Shown here: in pieces, positions 8,675 through 15,357 of the stretch | How the letters are laid out: every line of letters begins with the position of its first letter | Numbering within the stretch: position 1 is the first letter of the stretch | Source: Haliea sp. E1-2-M8 | GTDB lineage: Bacteria; Pseudomonadota; Gammaproteobacteria; Pseudomonadales; Halieaceae | Direction of reading: 5' to 3' | Length of the DNA stretch: 49,297 nucleotides | Assembly (NCBI RefSeq): GCF_030649675.1 | Contig: NZ_JAUTDR010000031.1 | Coordinates: 1-49,297, forward strand | Made by a program: the position numbers and the translations under genes | The notes under the pieces: model-generated | Database searches by the model: none | Told to the model about the DNA's origin: nothing | The model's input: only the letters and a program-made list of their open reading frames with translations

Positions 8675-9577
8675 ATGAGTAAAACGAAAATCGGCTTCAT
8701 CGGGTTGGGAACAATGGGCATAGTGATGGCACGTCGACTGATGGACGCTGGCTACCCGCTTACAGTCTGGAATAGAACCAAGGCCAGCGGGGAACCGCTC
8801 ATCACTGAGGGTGCAACATGGGCGGATTCACCAGGTGAAGTAGCAGCTATCTCCGATGTAGTATTTACCATAGTTTCCGATGCCGCCGCGTCCGAAGCAG
8901 TGATTTGCGGCCCCGGAGGTATTCTGGAGGGTGCGGCACCGGGTCTAATCGTCATTGATTCAGCGAGCATTGCCCCTGAAGCGTCACGGGCTCACGCCGA
9001 GCGGGCAAGGTCCAAAGACGTGTATATCCTAGACGCACCGGTTTCGGGCGGACCGAAGGTCGCCGAGAAGGGCGCACTAGGGATTATGGTAGGGGGCTCG
9101 AAGGAGGCATTCGACACATGCGAGCCAATACTCAAAGAATTGGGTAGTATGGTTCTTTACGCAGGAGACAGCGGTAACGGCACAACTCTAAAAGTCATCG
9201 CCAATCTCGTCATGGGAGTCGCTATACAGGCTTCCGCCGAAGCGCTTGTACTGGCCGCCAAAGCGGGTATTGACCCGCAGGTTGTCATAGACATTACATC
9301 ATTGCCAGGCACGGGACCGCAAACCGGCGCAATGGCTACGCGTGGCCCACGGATGATCAGTCGTAGCTTTTTTCCGCCGCACTTTTCTGCGAACAACATG
9401 TACAAGGATCTATCGGGCGCGATGCATCTTGCGGAGCAATTGGGAGTGTCATTACCGACCGTAAGTGCCGCGCGGGAATTGCTTCGAGCTGTAATTGCAC
9501 AAGGAAAAGGCAAACACGATTCGAGTGAGGTAGTGACCATACTCGAAGCGATGGCAGCAACCTCTGTTGGGAAATAA
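8675..9577 (+). CDS. 6-phosphogluconate/3-hydroxyisobutyrate dehydrogenase-family oxidoreductase, probably tetronate dehydrogenase
   Basis: The protein (300 aa) has an N-terminal NAD-binding motif GFIGLGTMG (residues 7-15), the substrate-binding DAPVSGGP segment near 125, and the catalytic Lys in GNGTTLKVIAN near 173-183. This is the beta-hydroxyacid dehydrogenase fold that includes L-threonate dehydrogenase (LtnD), GlxR and MmsB. With an OtnK-like kinase and an OtnC-like decarboxylase downstream, oxidation of L-threonate or D-erythronate at C2 is the best guess. It is the first gene of a four-gene operon, with TAGGAGA before ATG 8675. The exact substrate is inferred from neighbours; a GlxR-type tartronate semialdehyde reductase is the alternative. 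Confidence 0.85.
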   Translation: MSKTKIGFIGLGTMGIVMARRLMDAGYPLTVWNRTKASGEPLITEGATWADSPGEVAAISDVVFTIVSDAAASEAVICGPGGILEGAAPGLIVIDSASIAPEASRAHAERARSKDVYILDAPVSGGPKVAEKGALGIMVGGSKEAFDTCEPILKELGSMVLYAGDSGNGTTLKVIANLVMGVAIQASAEALVLAAKAGIDPQVVIDITSLPGTGPQTGAMATRGPRMISRSFFPPHFSANNMYKDLSGAMHLAEQLGVSLPTVSAARELLRAVIAQGKGKHDSSEVVTILEAMAATSVGK

Positions 9578-9637
9578 ACCCGAGGGGATTTAGCAGTATA
9601 CTTACTGCGTTCAACAACAAGCACGGGAGATTAAGAA

Positions 9638-10021
9638 ATGGCAAAGAAGATATTGAAACCGAAAAATTGGATTCCAGCAGGTCCGTTTAGTCTGGGCACG
9701 CAGGTCGGAAATCTCGCGTTCTTGGCCGGTCAAATTCCAGTAGAAAATGATGGGAGTACGATTGGTGTTGGAGACGTGAAGGCTCAAACCGAGGTAGTCA
9801 TCGATAAAATCGAAGAAATTCTTGCCGAGGCGGGAATGGGGTTACCGGATGTCGTGTCTACCACTGTATACCTGCAATCGCTCAGTGATTATGCAGCGAT
9901 GAACGAAGTCTACTCTAAGCGATTCGGGGGTGATTTTCCCGCTCGAGCAACGATCAGAGCTGACCTCGCTGGTGAAGGATTGCTGGTGGAAATATCCGCC
10001 ATCGCAGCGCTCAGCAATTAG
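9638..10021 (+). CDS. Rid-family (YjgF/YER057c) protein lacking the deaminase Arg
   Basis: The protein (127 aa) has the Rid fold: LGTQVGNLAFLAGQIPV near residues 21-37, EILAEAGMGLPDVV near 66-80, and a C-terminal VEISAIAAL strand. RidA proteins hydrolyse reactive 2-aminoacrylate-type imines using a conserved Arg (Arg105 of E. coli RidA). Aligning PARATIRADLAG with the E. coli PARSCVEVARLP segment without gaps puts Leu at that Arg position. This protein therefore looks like the Arg-less Rid subfamilies, whose activity is not imine hydrolysis. It sits between the dehydrogenase and the kinase genes, where an OtnI isomerase would be expected. GGGAGA precedes ATG 9638. Confidence 0.85.
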   Translation: MAKKILKPKNWIPAGPFSLGTQVGNLAFLAGQIPVENDGSTIGVGDVKAQTEVVIDKIEEILAEAGMGLPDVVSTTVYLQSLSDYAAMNEVYSKRFGGDFPARATIRADLAGEGLLVEISAIAALSN

Positions 10022-10060
10022 GCAAAAAGATAGGATCCGTTGTGCAGGATTTTAGCTAAT

Positions 10061-11326
10061 ATGGCAGTTTTGCTTGGAGCAATCGCGGACGACTTTACCG
10101 GCGCAACGGACCTATCTAATACGCTGATCAGCAGCGGAATGCATGTAATTCAAACTATCGGCGTTCCGAAGAAATCTGTCGACATCAGTAAAGCAGATGC
10201 TGTGGTTGTGGCTCTGAAATCAAGAACCGCTCCAGTCGACCGGGCAGTTTCAGACTCTATCGCAGCACTTCGCTGGCTTCGGCGACTTGGTGTACAACAA
10301 TTTTTTTTCAAGTATTGCTCCACTTTTGACTCTACTCATGAAGGAAACATTGGACCTGTTGCCGATGCCTTACTTACAGAGTTGGAGGAAAATTTTGCGC
10401 TGGTCTGTCCAGCATTTCCAGCAAACTCAAGAACCGTTTACATGGGGCATCTGTTCATCGGTCATAAACTACTTTCAGAGACGCCAATGAAAGATCACCC
10501 ACTCACTCCAATGCAAGATGCAAATCTAATACGGTTGATGAGCACTCAGTCAAACCGTCGAGTAGGTCTAGTTCCATACAATGTAGTAACAACTGGTAGC
10601 GAAGCAACGGAGAAAGCCTTCGAATCACTGCGCCTAGAAGGGATTTCGTATGGCGTGACAGATGCCCTTTCCAATAAACATCTTGCAACTATCGGCGCTG
10701 CCGCTAGGATGCATCGCCTAATTACCGGCGGGTCAGCGGTAGCTCAGGGTCTTGCTGAGAACTTTCGCCATGCTGGCCTACTAGGTCCACCACAGAAGCC
10801 TCGGCTGCCTGAGGTTGCTGGAACGGCTGCGATTCTGGCCGGCAGTTGCTCGCAAACAACTCGCAAACAGATAGCCTGCTGGCAGCAAAATCAGTACCCA
10901 TTGCTCAAACTGGATGTCAGCCGAATAGCCTGCGGGGAAGCGGACCTCGAAGAAATACTCGCCTGGGCCGAAAACCATAACGATCAACCGATACTTATCT
11001 ATTCCTCTGATGACCCCGCTGATGTTCAGGCAGTTCAGGAGCAATATGGCCGTGAGCAAGTGTCAGCCTTGATCGAGGACACAATGGGAAAAATCGCGAT
11101 TGGCCTTGTTGGCATGGGTAGGCGCAAGCTGATTCTAGCCGGCGGAGAAACAGCAGGCGCAGTTGTCTCGGCACTCGGTATCGATGGCCTCAGGATCGGC
11201 CCCGAAATAGATCCCGGCGTACCTTGGACCGAAACTATAAAGAAACCACGCATTGCTCTGGCACTGAAGTCTGGCAATTTTGGAAGTGACGATTTCTTTA
11301 TGAAGGCTTTCAGGATGCTCCCATGA
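10061..11326 (+). CDS. otnK: four-carbon acid sugar kinase, OtnK-like (DUF1537)
   Basis: The protein (421 aa) matches 3-oxo-tetronate kinases, which phosphorylate 3-oxo-tetronate at O4 with ATP. Visible motifs are LGAIADDFTGATDLSNTL at residues 4-21, a FKYCSTFDST sugar-binding region, PANSRTVYMGHLFIG near 125, AGSCSQTTRKQ near 265, the C-terminal nucleotide-binding LAGGETAGAVVSALG, and ALKSGNFG near the end. ATG 10061 is preferred over TTG 10040, because family members start directly with the ADDFTGA strand and AGGA lies about 10 bases before it. It overlaps the next gene by 4 bp (ATGA), so translation is probably coupled. Confidence 0.88.
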   Translation: MAVLLGAIADDFTGATDLSNTLISSGMHVIQTIGVPKKSVDISKADAVVVALKSRTAPVDRAVSDSIAALRWLRRLGVQQFFFKYCSTFDSTHEGNIGPVADALLTELEENFALVCPAFPANSRTVYMGHLFIGHKLLSETPMKDHPLTPMQDANLIRLMSTQSNRRVGLVPYNVVTTGSEATEKAFESLRLEGISYGVTDALSNKHLATIGAAARMHRLITGGSAVAQGLAENFRHAGLLGPPQKPRLPEVAGTAAILAGSCSQTTRKQIACWQQNQYPLLKLDVSRIACGEADLEEILAWAENHNDQPILIYSSDDPADVQAVQEQYGREQVSALIEDTMGKIAIGLVGMGRRKLILAGGETAGAVVSALGIDGLRIGPEIDPGVPWTETIKKPRIALALKSGNFGSDDFFMKAFRMLP

Positions 11327-11961
11327 ATGAATCGCGATTACGAGAACGAATTTCAATACTATCCCAATCTTTGTACGAACGAGGTTTAACGTTCGGCTCT
11401 ACAGGCAACATAAGTGCCCGTGTTGATGGGGGCTGGCTCATGACTCCAACAGGTGCTTCTCTAGGCGAAATCGATCCTGAGCGAATCTCGCTCCTAGATG
11501 AGCAGGGCAACTGGGTCGATGGAGATAAACCAACCAAAGAAGCCTTTCTCCACTTGTCAATGTATCAGCAGCGTCCTAAGGCCGGTGCTGTAGTACACCT
11601 GCATTCAACCCATTCAGTTGCAGTCAGCTGTCTGGCCGACATTAATTCTGATGATGTACTACCGCCGCTAACTGCCTACTACGTCATGCGAATAGGTACC
11701 TTACCACTTGTTCCCTATTTTCCTCCGGGCGATCGCAACCTGGCCAGAGTCGTAGCCGGTTTGGCTTCAAAGCATCACGCAGTTCTACTTGCGAATCATG
11801 GTCCAGTTGTTGCTGGAAAATCTGTGGAGGAAGCCGTCTTTGCAATTGAAGAACTCGAAGAGACAGCTAAGCTTTTCTTGTTGCTGGGAACTTCCAGACT
11901 GAAACTTCTGTCCCCCGAGCAGATTGCTGAATTAAAGAATCGATTTCCCACAGATATCTGA
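11323..11961 (+). CDS. otnC: class II aldolase-family 3-oxo-tetronate 4-phosphate decarboxylase, OtnC-like
   Basis: The protein (212 aa) belongs to the class II aldolase/adducin fold. FGSTGNISARV (residues 24-34) is the phosphate-binding loop, VVHLHSTHSVAVSCL (about 88-102) gives two zinc His and a catalytic residue, and LLANHGPVVAG (about 153-163) carries the third zinc His. In tetronate pathways OtnC decarboxylates 3-oxo-tetronate 4-phosphate to dihydroxyacetone phosphate. It is the last gene of the operon, overlapping the kinase by ATGA and followed by a stem-loop. The assignment follows from the OtnK partner; L-fuculose-phosphate aldolase-like activity would be the generic alternative. 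Confidence 0.85.
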   Translation: MNESRLRERISILSQSLYERGLTFGSTGNISARVDGGWLMTPTGASLGEIDPERISLLDEQGNWVDGDKPTKEAFLHLSMYQQRPKAGAVVHLHSTHSVAVSCLADINSDDVLPPLTAYYVMRIGTLPLVPYFPPGDRNLARVVAGLASKHHAVLLANHGPVVAGKSVEEAVFAIEELEETAKLFLLLGTSRLKLLSPEQIAELKNRFPTDI

Positions 11962-11977
11962 CGCTGAAAATCAGCGT
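11961..11977 (+). terminator. stem-loop after otnC
   Basis: ACGCTGA-AAA-TCAGCGT is a perfect 7-bp stem with a 3-base loop that begins at the last base of the otnC stop codon. No U-run follows, so it may act with Rho or protect the 3' end. Confidence 0.4.
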
Positions 11978-11985
11978 TCACACAA

Positions 11986-12039
11986 ACCTACGCCGTCGCC
12001 GAGTCCTTCTTCAGCAGCCTTAAAAAGGAGCGAATCTAG
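11986..12039 (+). pseudogene. terminal scrap of an IS3-family orfB
   Basis: The eighteen codons read TYAVAESFFSSLKKERI and then TAG. This matches the NAxAESFFSSLKKER motif around the last catalytic Glu of IS3-family transposases. It belongs to a different IS3 lineage from the element at 6647-8209. It is fused to the IS5 scrap that follows. Confidence 0.7.
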
Positions 12040-12091
12040 TTCTCGGGAATGGACCAATTATAAATGAACATCGGAATTGATCAGAGTAGCC
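12040..12091. mobile_element. solo end of an IS5-family element
   Basis: TTCTCGGGAATGGACCAATT and the following bases match the outer end of the IS5-type element (1911-1961) with about ten differences in 52 bp. The sequence stops at the same terminal CC, followed by the same TTAG (12092-12095). It is a remnant of a second, related copy. Confidence 0.7.
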
Positions 12092-12246
12092 TTAGTCATT
12101 GAATCCGCCAAGTCACTCGGGAGTATATCCGGCACCAAGAACAGGAAGACAAACGGATAGATCAGTTGAAGTTGATGTAGCAGTGGCGGCCCCCTCAAGG
12201 GAACATAAGTAGCCGAAGGCTCCGTAATTTTCGCTTTGGGCGACTC
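12092..12246. other. short spacer with IS debris
   Basis: A plus-strand frame (12107-12184) reads VTREYIRHQEQEDKRIDQLK. It has the look of a ribbon-helix-helix antitoxin tail such as ParD, but is too short to assign. Confidence 0.2.
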
Positions 12247-12269
12247 ACAAAACTAAAGCCGCCAGCTTT
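12247..12269 (-). terminator. candidate terminator of the kinase/enolase-like operon
   Basis: On the minus strand AAAGC-TGGCG-GCTTT is followed by AGTTTTG, a short stem with a modest U-rich tail, 13 bp past the kinase stop codon. Confidence 0.4.
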
Positions 12270-12281
12270 GCCGGAGGGTAT

Positions 12282-13298
12282 TTACTCAATCACTGTCCAA
12301 CCGGGTGGATCCAGATCCTCCGACCATGCTGTGACAAAGTCATCAAGGGTATCAGCTGGATGTATCAACAGATCCCTCGCAAATGTTCGCACACCGGAAC
12401 CTTGGACGTTCGAAAGATAATCCACGGGCGACTTGCCATCAACTCGTGCTAGTAAAAGTGCAGGCAAGAGTTTCACAATACGCTTCTCCAGCTGACAACT
12501 CGACTCCCAGTTCACATGACCCTTGTACTCAGTCCAGATTCGATCAAAAACGAGTAGCAGCTCATCGCGTTGATCCGGCAGCAGTACCGATTTTAGTAGC
12601 ATGTGATTCAGCAGGAATGCGACGTCAAACGCCGGATCGCTGAAGCAAGCACATTCTGCGTCCAGAAATATTGCCCCTTCTGGGCCGAGAAATATATTTT
12701 TAGGGCTCACATCACCGTGCACCAGGGCCAGCCGGTGCTTTTGTACAGACTGGACGATATCTATCAGCTCCTCCGCCAGATCTGGGTTCTGCTTTGCGGC
12801 TTCGATAAGATAAGGTTCCAGCCGCAGAAGATAGAAATTGTCTTTTTTCGAAAATTGCTTCTCAGAGTTCCGGTCGCCGGCTGTCGCGGCATGCAAACGA
12901 CCCAACACTGACGCAACCTGTCGCCCGGAATCAGCCTCGACAATTCCACTTACGAGTAAAGTCTTCCAATTGTGGTGGGACTCCGTGCTCAGGAACTCCA
13001 TCACGAAGGCGCCGGCGCGCCGGTCGACGCCGAGCACCCGAGGCGCATGGCCGGGAACGATACGATCGGCGGCATGCAACCACGCAATTTCGGAAAATAC
13101 TCGATCGGTCGGCACCGACCAGTCCTTTTCAACTTTCAGTTTCGGCAGCGCTTGTTTGATACAGTAAATGCCCGAGCCTACGGTCACCTTGAGTATCTCA
13201 GAGGACACGCCACCGCTTAGCGCCTCAATCACCGGATTTTCGCCGTGCTCGGCAAAACCCAATTCATGCAACAGGCCCGAGATGAATTCCGGTGTCAT
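12282..13298 (-). CDS. aminoglycoside phosphotransferase-fold small-molecule kinase
   Basis: The protein (338 aa) has the APH fold. LSGGVSSEIL (about 27-36) is the glycine-rich loop, Lys48 in YCIKQA is the ATP-anchoring Lys, the HGDVSPKN catalytic loop is at 194-201 (catalytic Asp196), and FLDAECACFSDPAFD (about 211-225) has the metal-binding Asp213. Proteins of this fold phosphorylate hydroxyl groups of sugars, choline, homoserine or methylthioribose as well as drugs. It follows the enolase-like gene by 27 bp on the same strand, so the two form one operon. A catabolic hydroxy-compound kinase feeding the enolase-like enzyme is more likely than drug resistance. The substrate is unknown. Confidence 0.8.
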   Translation of the reverse strand: MTPEFISGLLHELGFAEHGENPVIEALSGGVSSEILKVTVGSGIYCIKQALPKLKVEKDWSVPTDRVFSEIAWLHAADRIVPGHAPRVLGVDRRAGAFVMEFLSTESHHNWKTLLVSGIVEADSGRQVASVLGRLHAATAGDRNSEKQFSKKDNFYLLRLEPYLIEAAKQNPDLAEELIDIVQSVQKHRLALVHGDVSPKNIFLGPEGAIFLDAECACFSDPAFDVAFLLNHMLLKSVLLPDQRDELLLVFDRIWTEYKGHVNWESSCQLEKRIVKLLPALLLARVDGKSPVDYLSNVQGSGVRTFARDLLIHPADTLDDFVTAWSEDLDPPGWTVIE

Positions 13299-13325
13299 GG
13301 CAAGTCCCGGAGACAGGCTGCGATA

Positions 13326-14660
13326 CTATCGCGCAACACGGCTTCTGCGCCCAGACGCCTGAGCATCTTCTTGTCCCGCTCTCACTTTGATCGGCAGTGC
13401 ACCAAGACCGGAAAATGCTTTCGTCGCTGCACCACCACGTTCAATTCGCAATGCCTCATTCCATTTTGCCATCCTTTCTGAGCGCGAAAATGAACCGACT
13501 TTAAGCTGGCCCGCATTCCAGCCGATGGCGAGGTGAGTAATGGTTACATCTTCGGACTCGCCAGAGCGGGCAGAAATAACTGTGCCCCAACCTGCGTCCC
13601 TGGCACGATCAAGTGTTGCCTTGGCCTCAGTTATTGTACCCACTTGGTTAGGTTTGATAAGCACGGCATTGCAGCAGCCGTCAGTGATGGCTTGGGAGAC
13701 CCGATCAACATTGGTCACCAGGTAATCATCACCAATGATCTGTATTTTATCGCCGAGCACATCTGTAAACTTGCGCATGCCTAGGACATCGTCCTCAGCT
13801 ACGGGATCTTCGATCGACAGAATTGGATATTTCGCAACCCATGAGCAAACGAGATCCAGCCAGGCATCGGAGTCAAACTGACGATCCTCCATAGCCAATC
13901 GATAGTAGCCATCTTTGTATAATCCGGATGCCGCTATGTCCAGGGAAATCATCGCTTCGCCATTCCCGTAACCAGCCCTCTCAATTGCGCCTGTGAGCAC
14001 CTGAAGTGCTTCCTCGTTAGACGAAAAATTCGGCCACCACCCGCCTTCGTCAGCGACACCCATTCTGCCGCCACGAGCCTCCATGCACTCGCCTGCGATG
14101 CGGTAAATGTCTGCGCAAATACACAGCGCCTCATCAAATGTGGAGGCACCGACAGGCATCACCAGAAAATCCTGAACATCGACGCGCCGTCCGGCATGGG
14201 CACCACCACCGAAAATCTGCACCTCAGGAAGCGGCATGCTGATCGCACGGCCTTCAGCCAGGTGACTCCAAAGTGGCTTGCCGGTGGTTTCGGCGGCTGC
14301 ATGCAAAACGGCCATCGATGTGGCAATAAGCGCGTTTCCACCAACCTTGTCTCGAGTTGAACTTGCATCAAGTTCAATCAGTCGCGCGTCGACACTTGCC
14401 TGGCACATGGCATCCAGACCGACGAGCGCGGGGGAAATCAGGTGTGCGACATTTTCCAGTGCACGCGCGACACCATAACCGCCATAGCTTGCACCGCCAT
14501 CGCGCAAGTCCACTGCTTCGTTGGAACCACATGATGCACCAGAGGGAGCAATTCCCCGCCCTGTTATGCCGCTTTCCAGGACCAACTCGACCTCGACGGT
14601 CGGTCGTCCTCTGGAGTCCCACACGCGAAAGCCGTTCACGGCCCTGATCGATGTTTTCAT
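13326..14660 (-). CDS. enolase-superfamily paralogue of phosphopyruvate hydratase with altered active site
   Basis: The protein (444 aa) aligns along its length with enolase: APSGASCGSNEA (38-49), GGGAHAGRRVDVQDF (151-165), ADEGGWWPNF (203-212), SLDIAASG (239-246), SIEDP (282-286), GDDYLVTN (310-317), LIKPNQVGT (334-342), VISARSGESED (361-371), GQLKVGS (384-390). Retained are the equivalents of His159, Glu211, the three metal acids (Asp241, Glu284, Asp311 here), Lys345 (336) and Lys396 (387), by yeast numbering. The His373 equivalent is Ala364, and the Glu168 equivalent is Asp164. It is therefore unlikely to be the housekeeping enolase. ATG 14660 is chosen over TTG 14678. It shares an operon with an APH-fold kinase, so its substrate may be made by that kinase. 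Confidence 0.85.
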   Translation of the reverse strand: MKTSIRAVNGFRVWDSRGRPTVEVELVLESGITGRGIAPSGASCGSNEAVDLRDGGASYGGYGVARALENVAHLISPALVGLDAMCQASVDARLIELDASSTRDKVGGNALIATSMAVLHAAAETTGKPLWSHLAEGRAISMPLPEVQIFGGGAHAGRRVDVQDFLVMPVGASTFDEALCICADIYRIAGECMEARGGRMGVADEGGWWPNFSSNEEALQVLTGAIERAGYGNGEAMISLDIAASGLYKDGYYRLAMEDRQFDSDAWLDLVCSWVAKYPILSIEDPVAEDDVLGMRKFTDVLGDKIQIIGDDYLVTNVDRVSQAITDGCCNAVLIKPNQVGTITEAKATLDRARDAGWGTVISARSGESEDVTITHLAIGWNAGQLKVGSFSRSERMAKWNEALRIERGGAATKAFSGLGALPIKVRAGQEDAQASGRRSRVAR

Positions 14661-14745
14661 TATTGAATCCCAAATCAACGAGAATGCGGCAGCCGCTCCA
14701 GCCAGTGGCTAGATACGCGTGGTTCATCGTCTAAGGTACAATAAG

Positions 14746-14758
14746 TGGAAACGTGTGC
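14746..14758 (+). promoter_or_regulatory. candidate LacI-family operator, copy 1
   Basis: TGGAAACGTGTGC has a central CpG as LacI-family operators do. The same motif, inverted, is at 14926-14938. The LacI-family gene at 19536-20549 ends the operon that starts here. Confidence 0.45.
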
Positions 14759-14925
14759 GCAAGTCGCAACTCGAACCCTTAGCTCCCGTTCAAGGGTTTG
14801 CATCGCGGAACTGGAACGACACGATAGGCGCAATCCGTTGGGTGATCTGGCATATCGCCAAGTGACGAAATCGCAGTTATACCTCAACAGATTTCGGCAG
14901 CCAGGATTTGAGGAGTCGAACGCTT

Positions 14926-14938
14926 GCACACGTGTCCA
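14926..14938 (-). promoter_or_regulatory. candidate LacI-family operator, copy 2
   Basis: On the minus strand TGGACACGTGTGC differs from copy 1 at one position of 13. It lies 66 bp before the DUF1636 start codon. Two spaced operators would allow DNA looping. Confidence 0.45.
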
Positions 14939-15003
14939 TTCCTCGGGTAGAGTATAGGTAAATCTAAAATAGTCTTTATAGGTATCAGCAGGAATTGCGC
15001 TTG

Positions 15004-15357
15004 ATGCACACAATAGCAATCTGCCGTACGTGTCCGCGGGATACGCCGCAAAGTGGCACCTTCGGATTGGAGCTACGGGCCGAATTGCGCACCAGGCTGG
15101 CTGACGACGGGCCAAGCATAATGATGGTGCAGTGCCTGGGGAGTTGCCGGAAACCATGCGGAGTCGCATTTGATGCACCCAACAAGGCACGTATTCGCTT
15201 ATCCGACATTGCTGTACAGGACGCGGGCCTGCTGACACAGGCCGCGCGCAACTACGTGCATTTTGGCACCGCACTGTCCAGCCTCAATGTCTTTCCGATG
15301 GCACTTCGATCTAGAATTAGTGCCATAGCACCGAAACATGCCATGGTAGGAAAATGA
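15004..15357 (+). CDS. DUF1636-family cysteine-rich metal-binding protein
   Basis: The protein (117 aa) has Cys7 and Cys10 (ICRTC) and Cys44, Cys48 and Cys52 (QCLGSCRKPCGVAF), followed by a KARIRLSDI strand and a QAARNYVHFG helix. This pattern is typical of DUF1636, predicted to bind a metal or an iron-sulfur cluster; its function is unknown. The arrangement resembles the thioredoxin-like ferredoxin fold. ATG 15004 is preferred over TTG 14995, with AGGA about 10 bases upstream. It overlaps the next gene by ATGA, so it is translationally coupled to the hydrolase. A redox or metal-delivery role for the operon is possible but is inference. Confidence 0.75.
   Translation: MHTIAICRTCPRDTPQSGTFGLELRAELRTRLADDGPSIMMVQCLGSCRKPCGVAFDAPNKARIRLSDIAVQDAGLLTQAARNYVHFGTALSSLNVFPMALRSRISAIAPKHAMVGK

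Larger units (their letters stand above)
14661..15003. other. divergent intergenic region with two candidate operators
   Basis: The 343 bp between the enolase-like gene (minus) and the DUF1636 gene (plus) hold no gene I can support. A long minus-strand frame crossing it is antisense to the DUF1636 gene. Two copies of TGGAMACGTGTGC lie in opposite orientation 180 bp apart (see the separate entries). The space must contain both promoters. Confidence 0.5.

Noticed and set aside
12107-12184. ParD-like antitoxin gene
   Set aside because: Only about 25 codons remain, with no start codon and no toxin partner; not enough to call.
12282-13298. aminoglycoside resistance gene
   Set aside because: The fold is right, but operon pairing with an enolase-like gene in a catabolic island favours a metabolic kinase.
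13326-14660. housekeeping enolase
   Set aside because: Substitutions at two otherwise conserved active-site positions and the catabolic context argue against it.
14675-15274. 199-codon minus-strand ORF in the divergent promoter region
   Set aside because: Its first part is antisense to the DUF1636 gene, the rest has no family features, and it crosses the putative operators.
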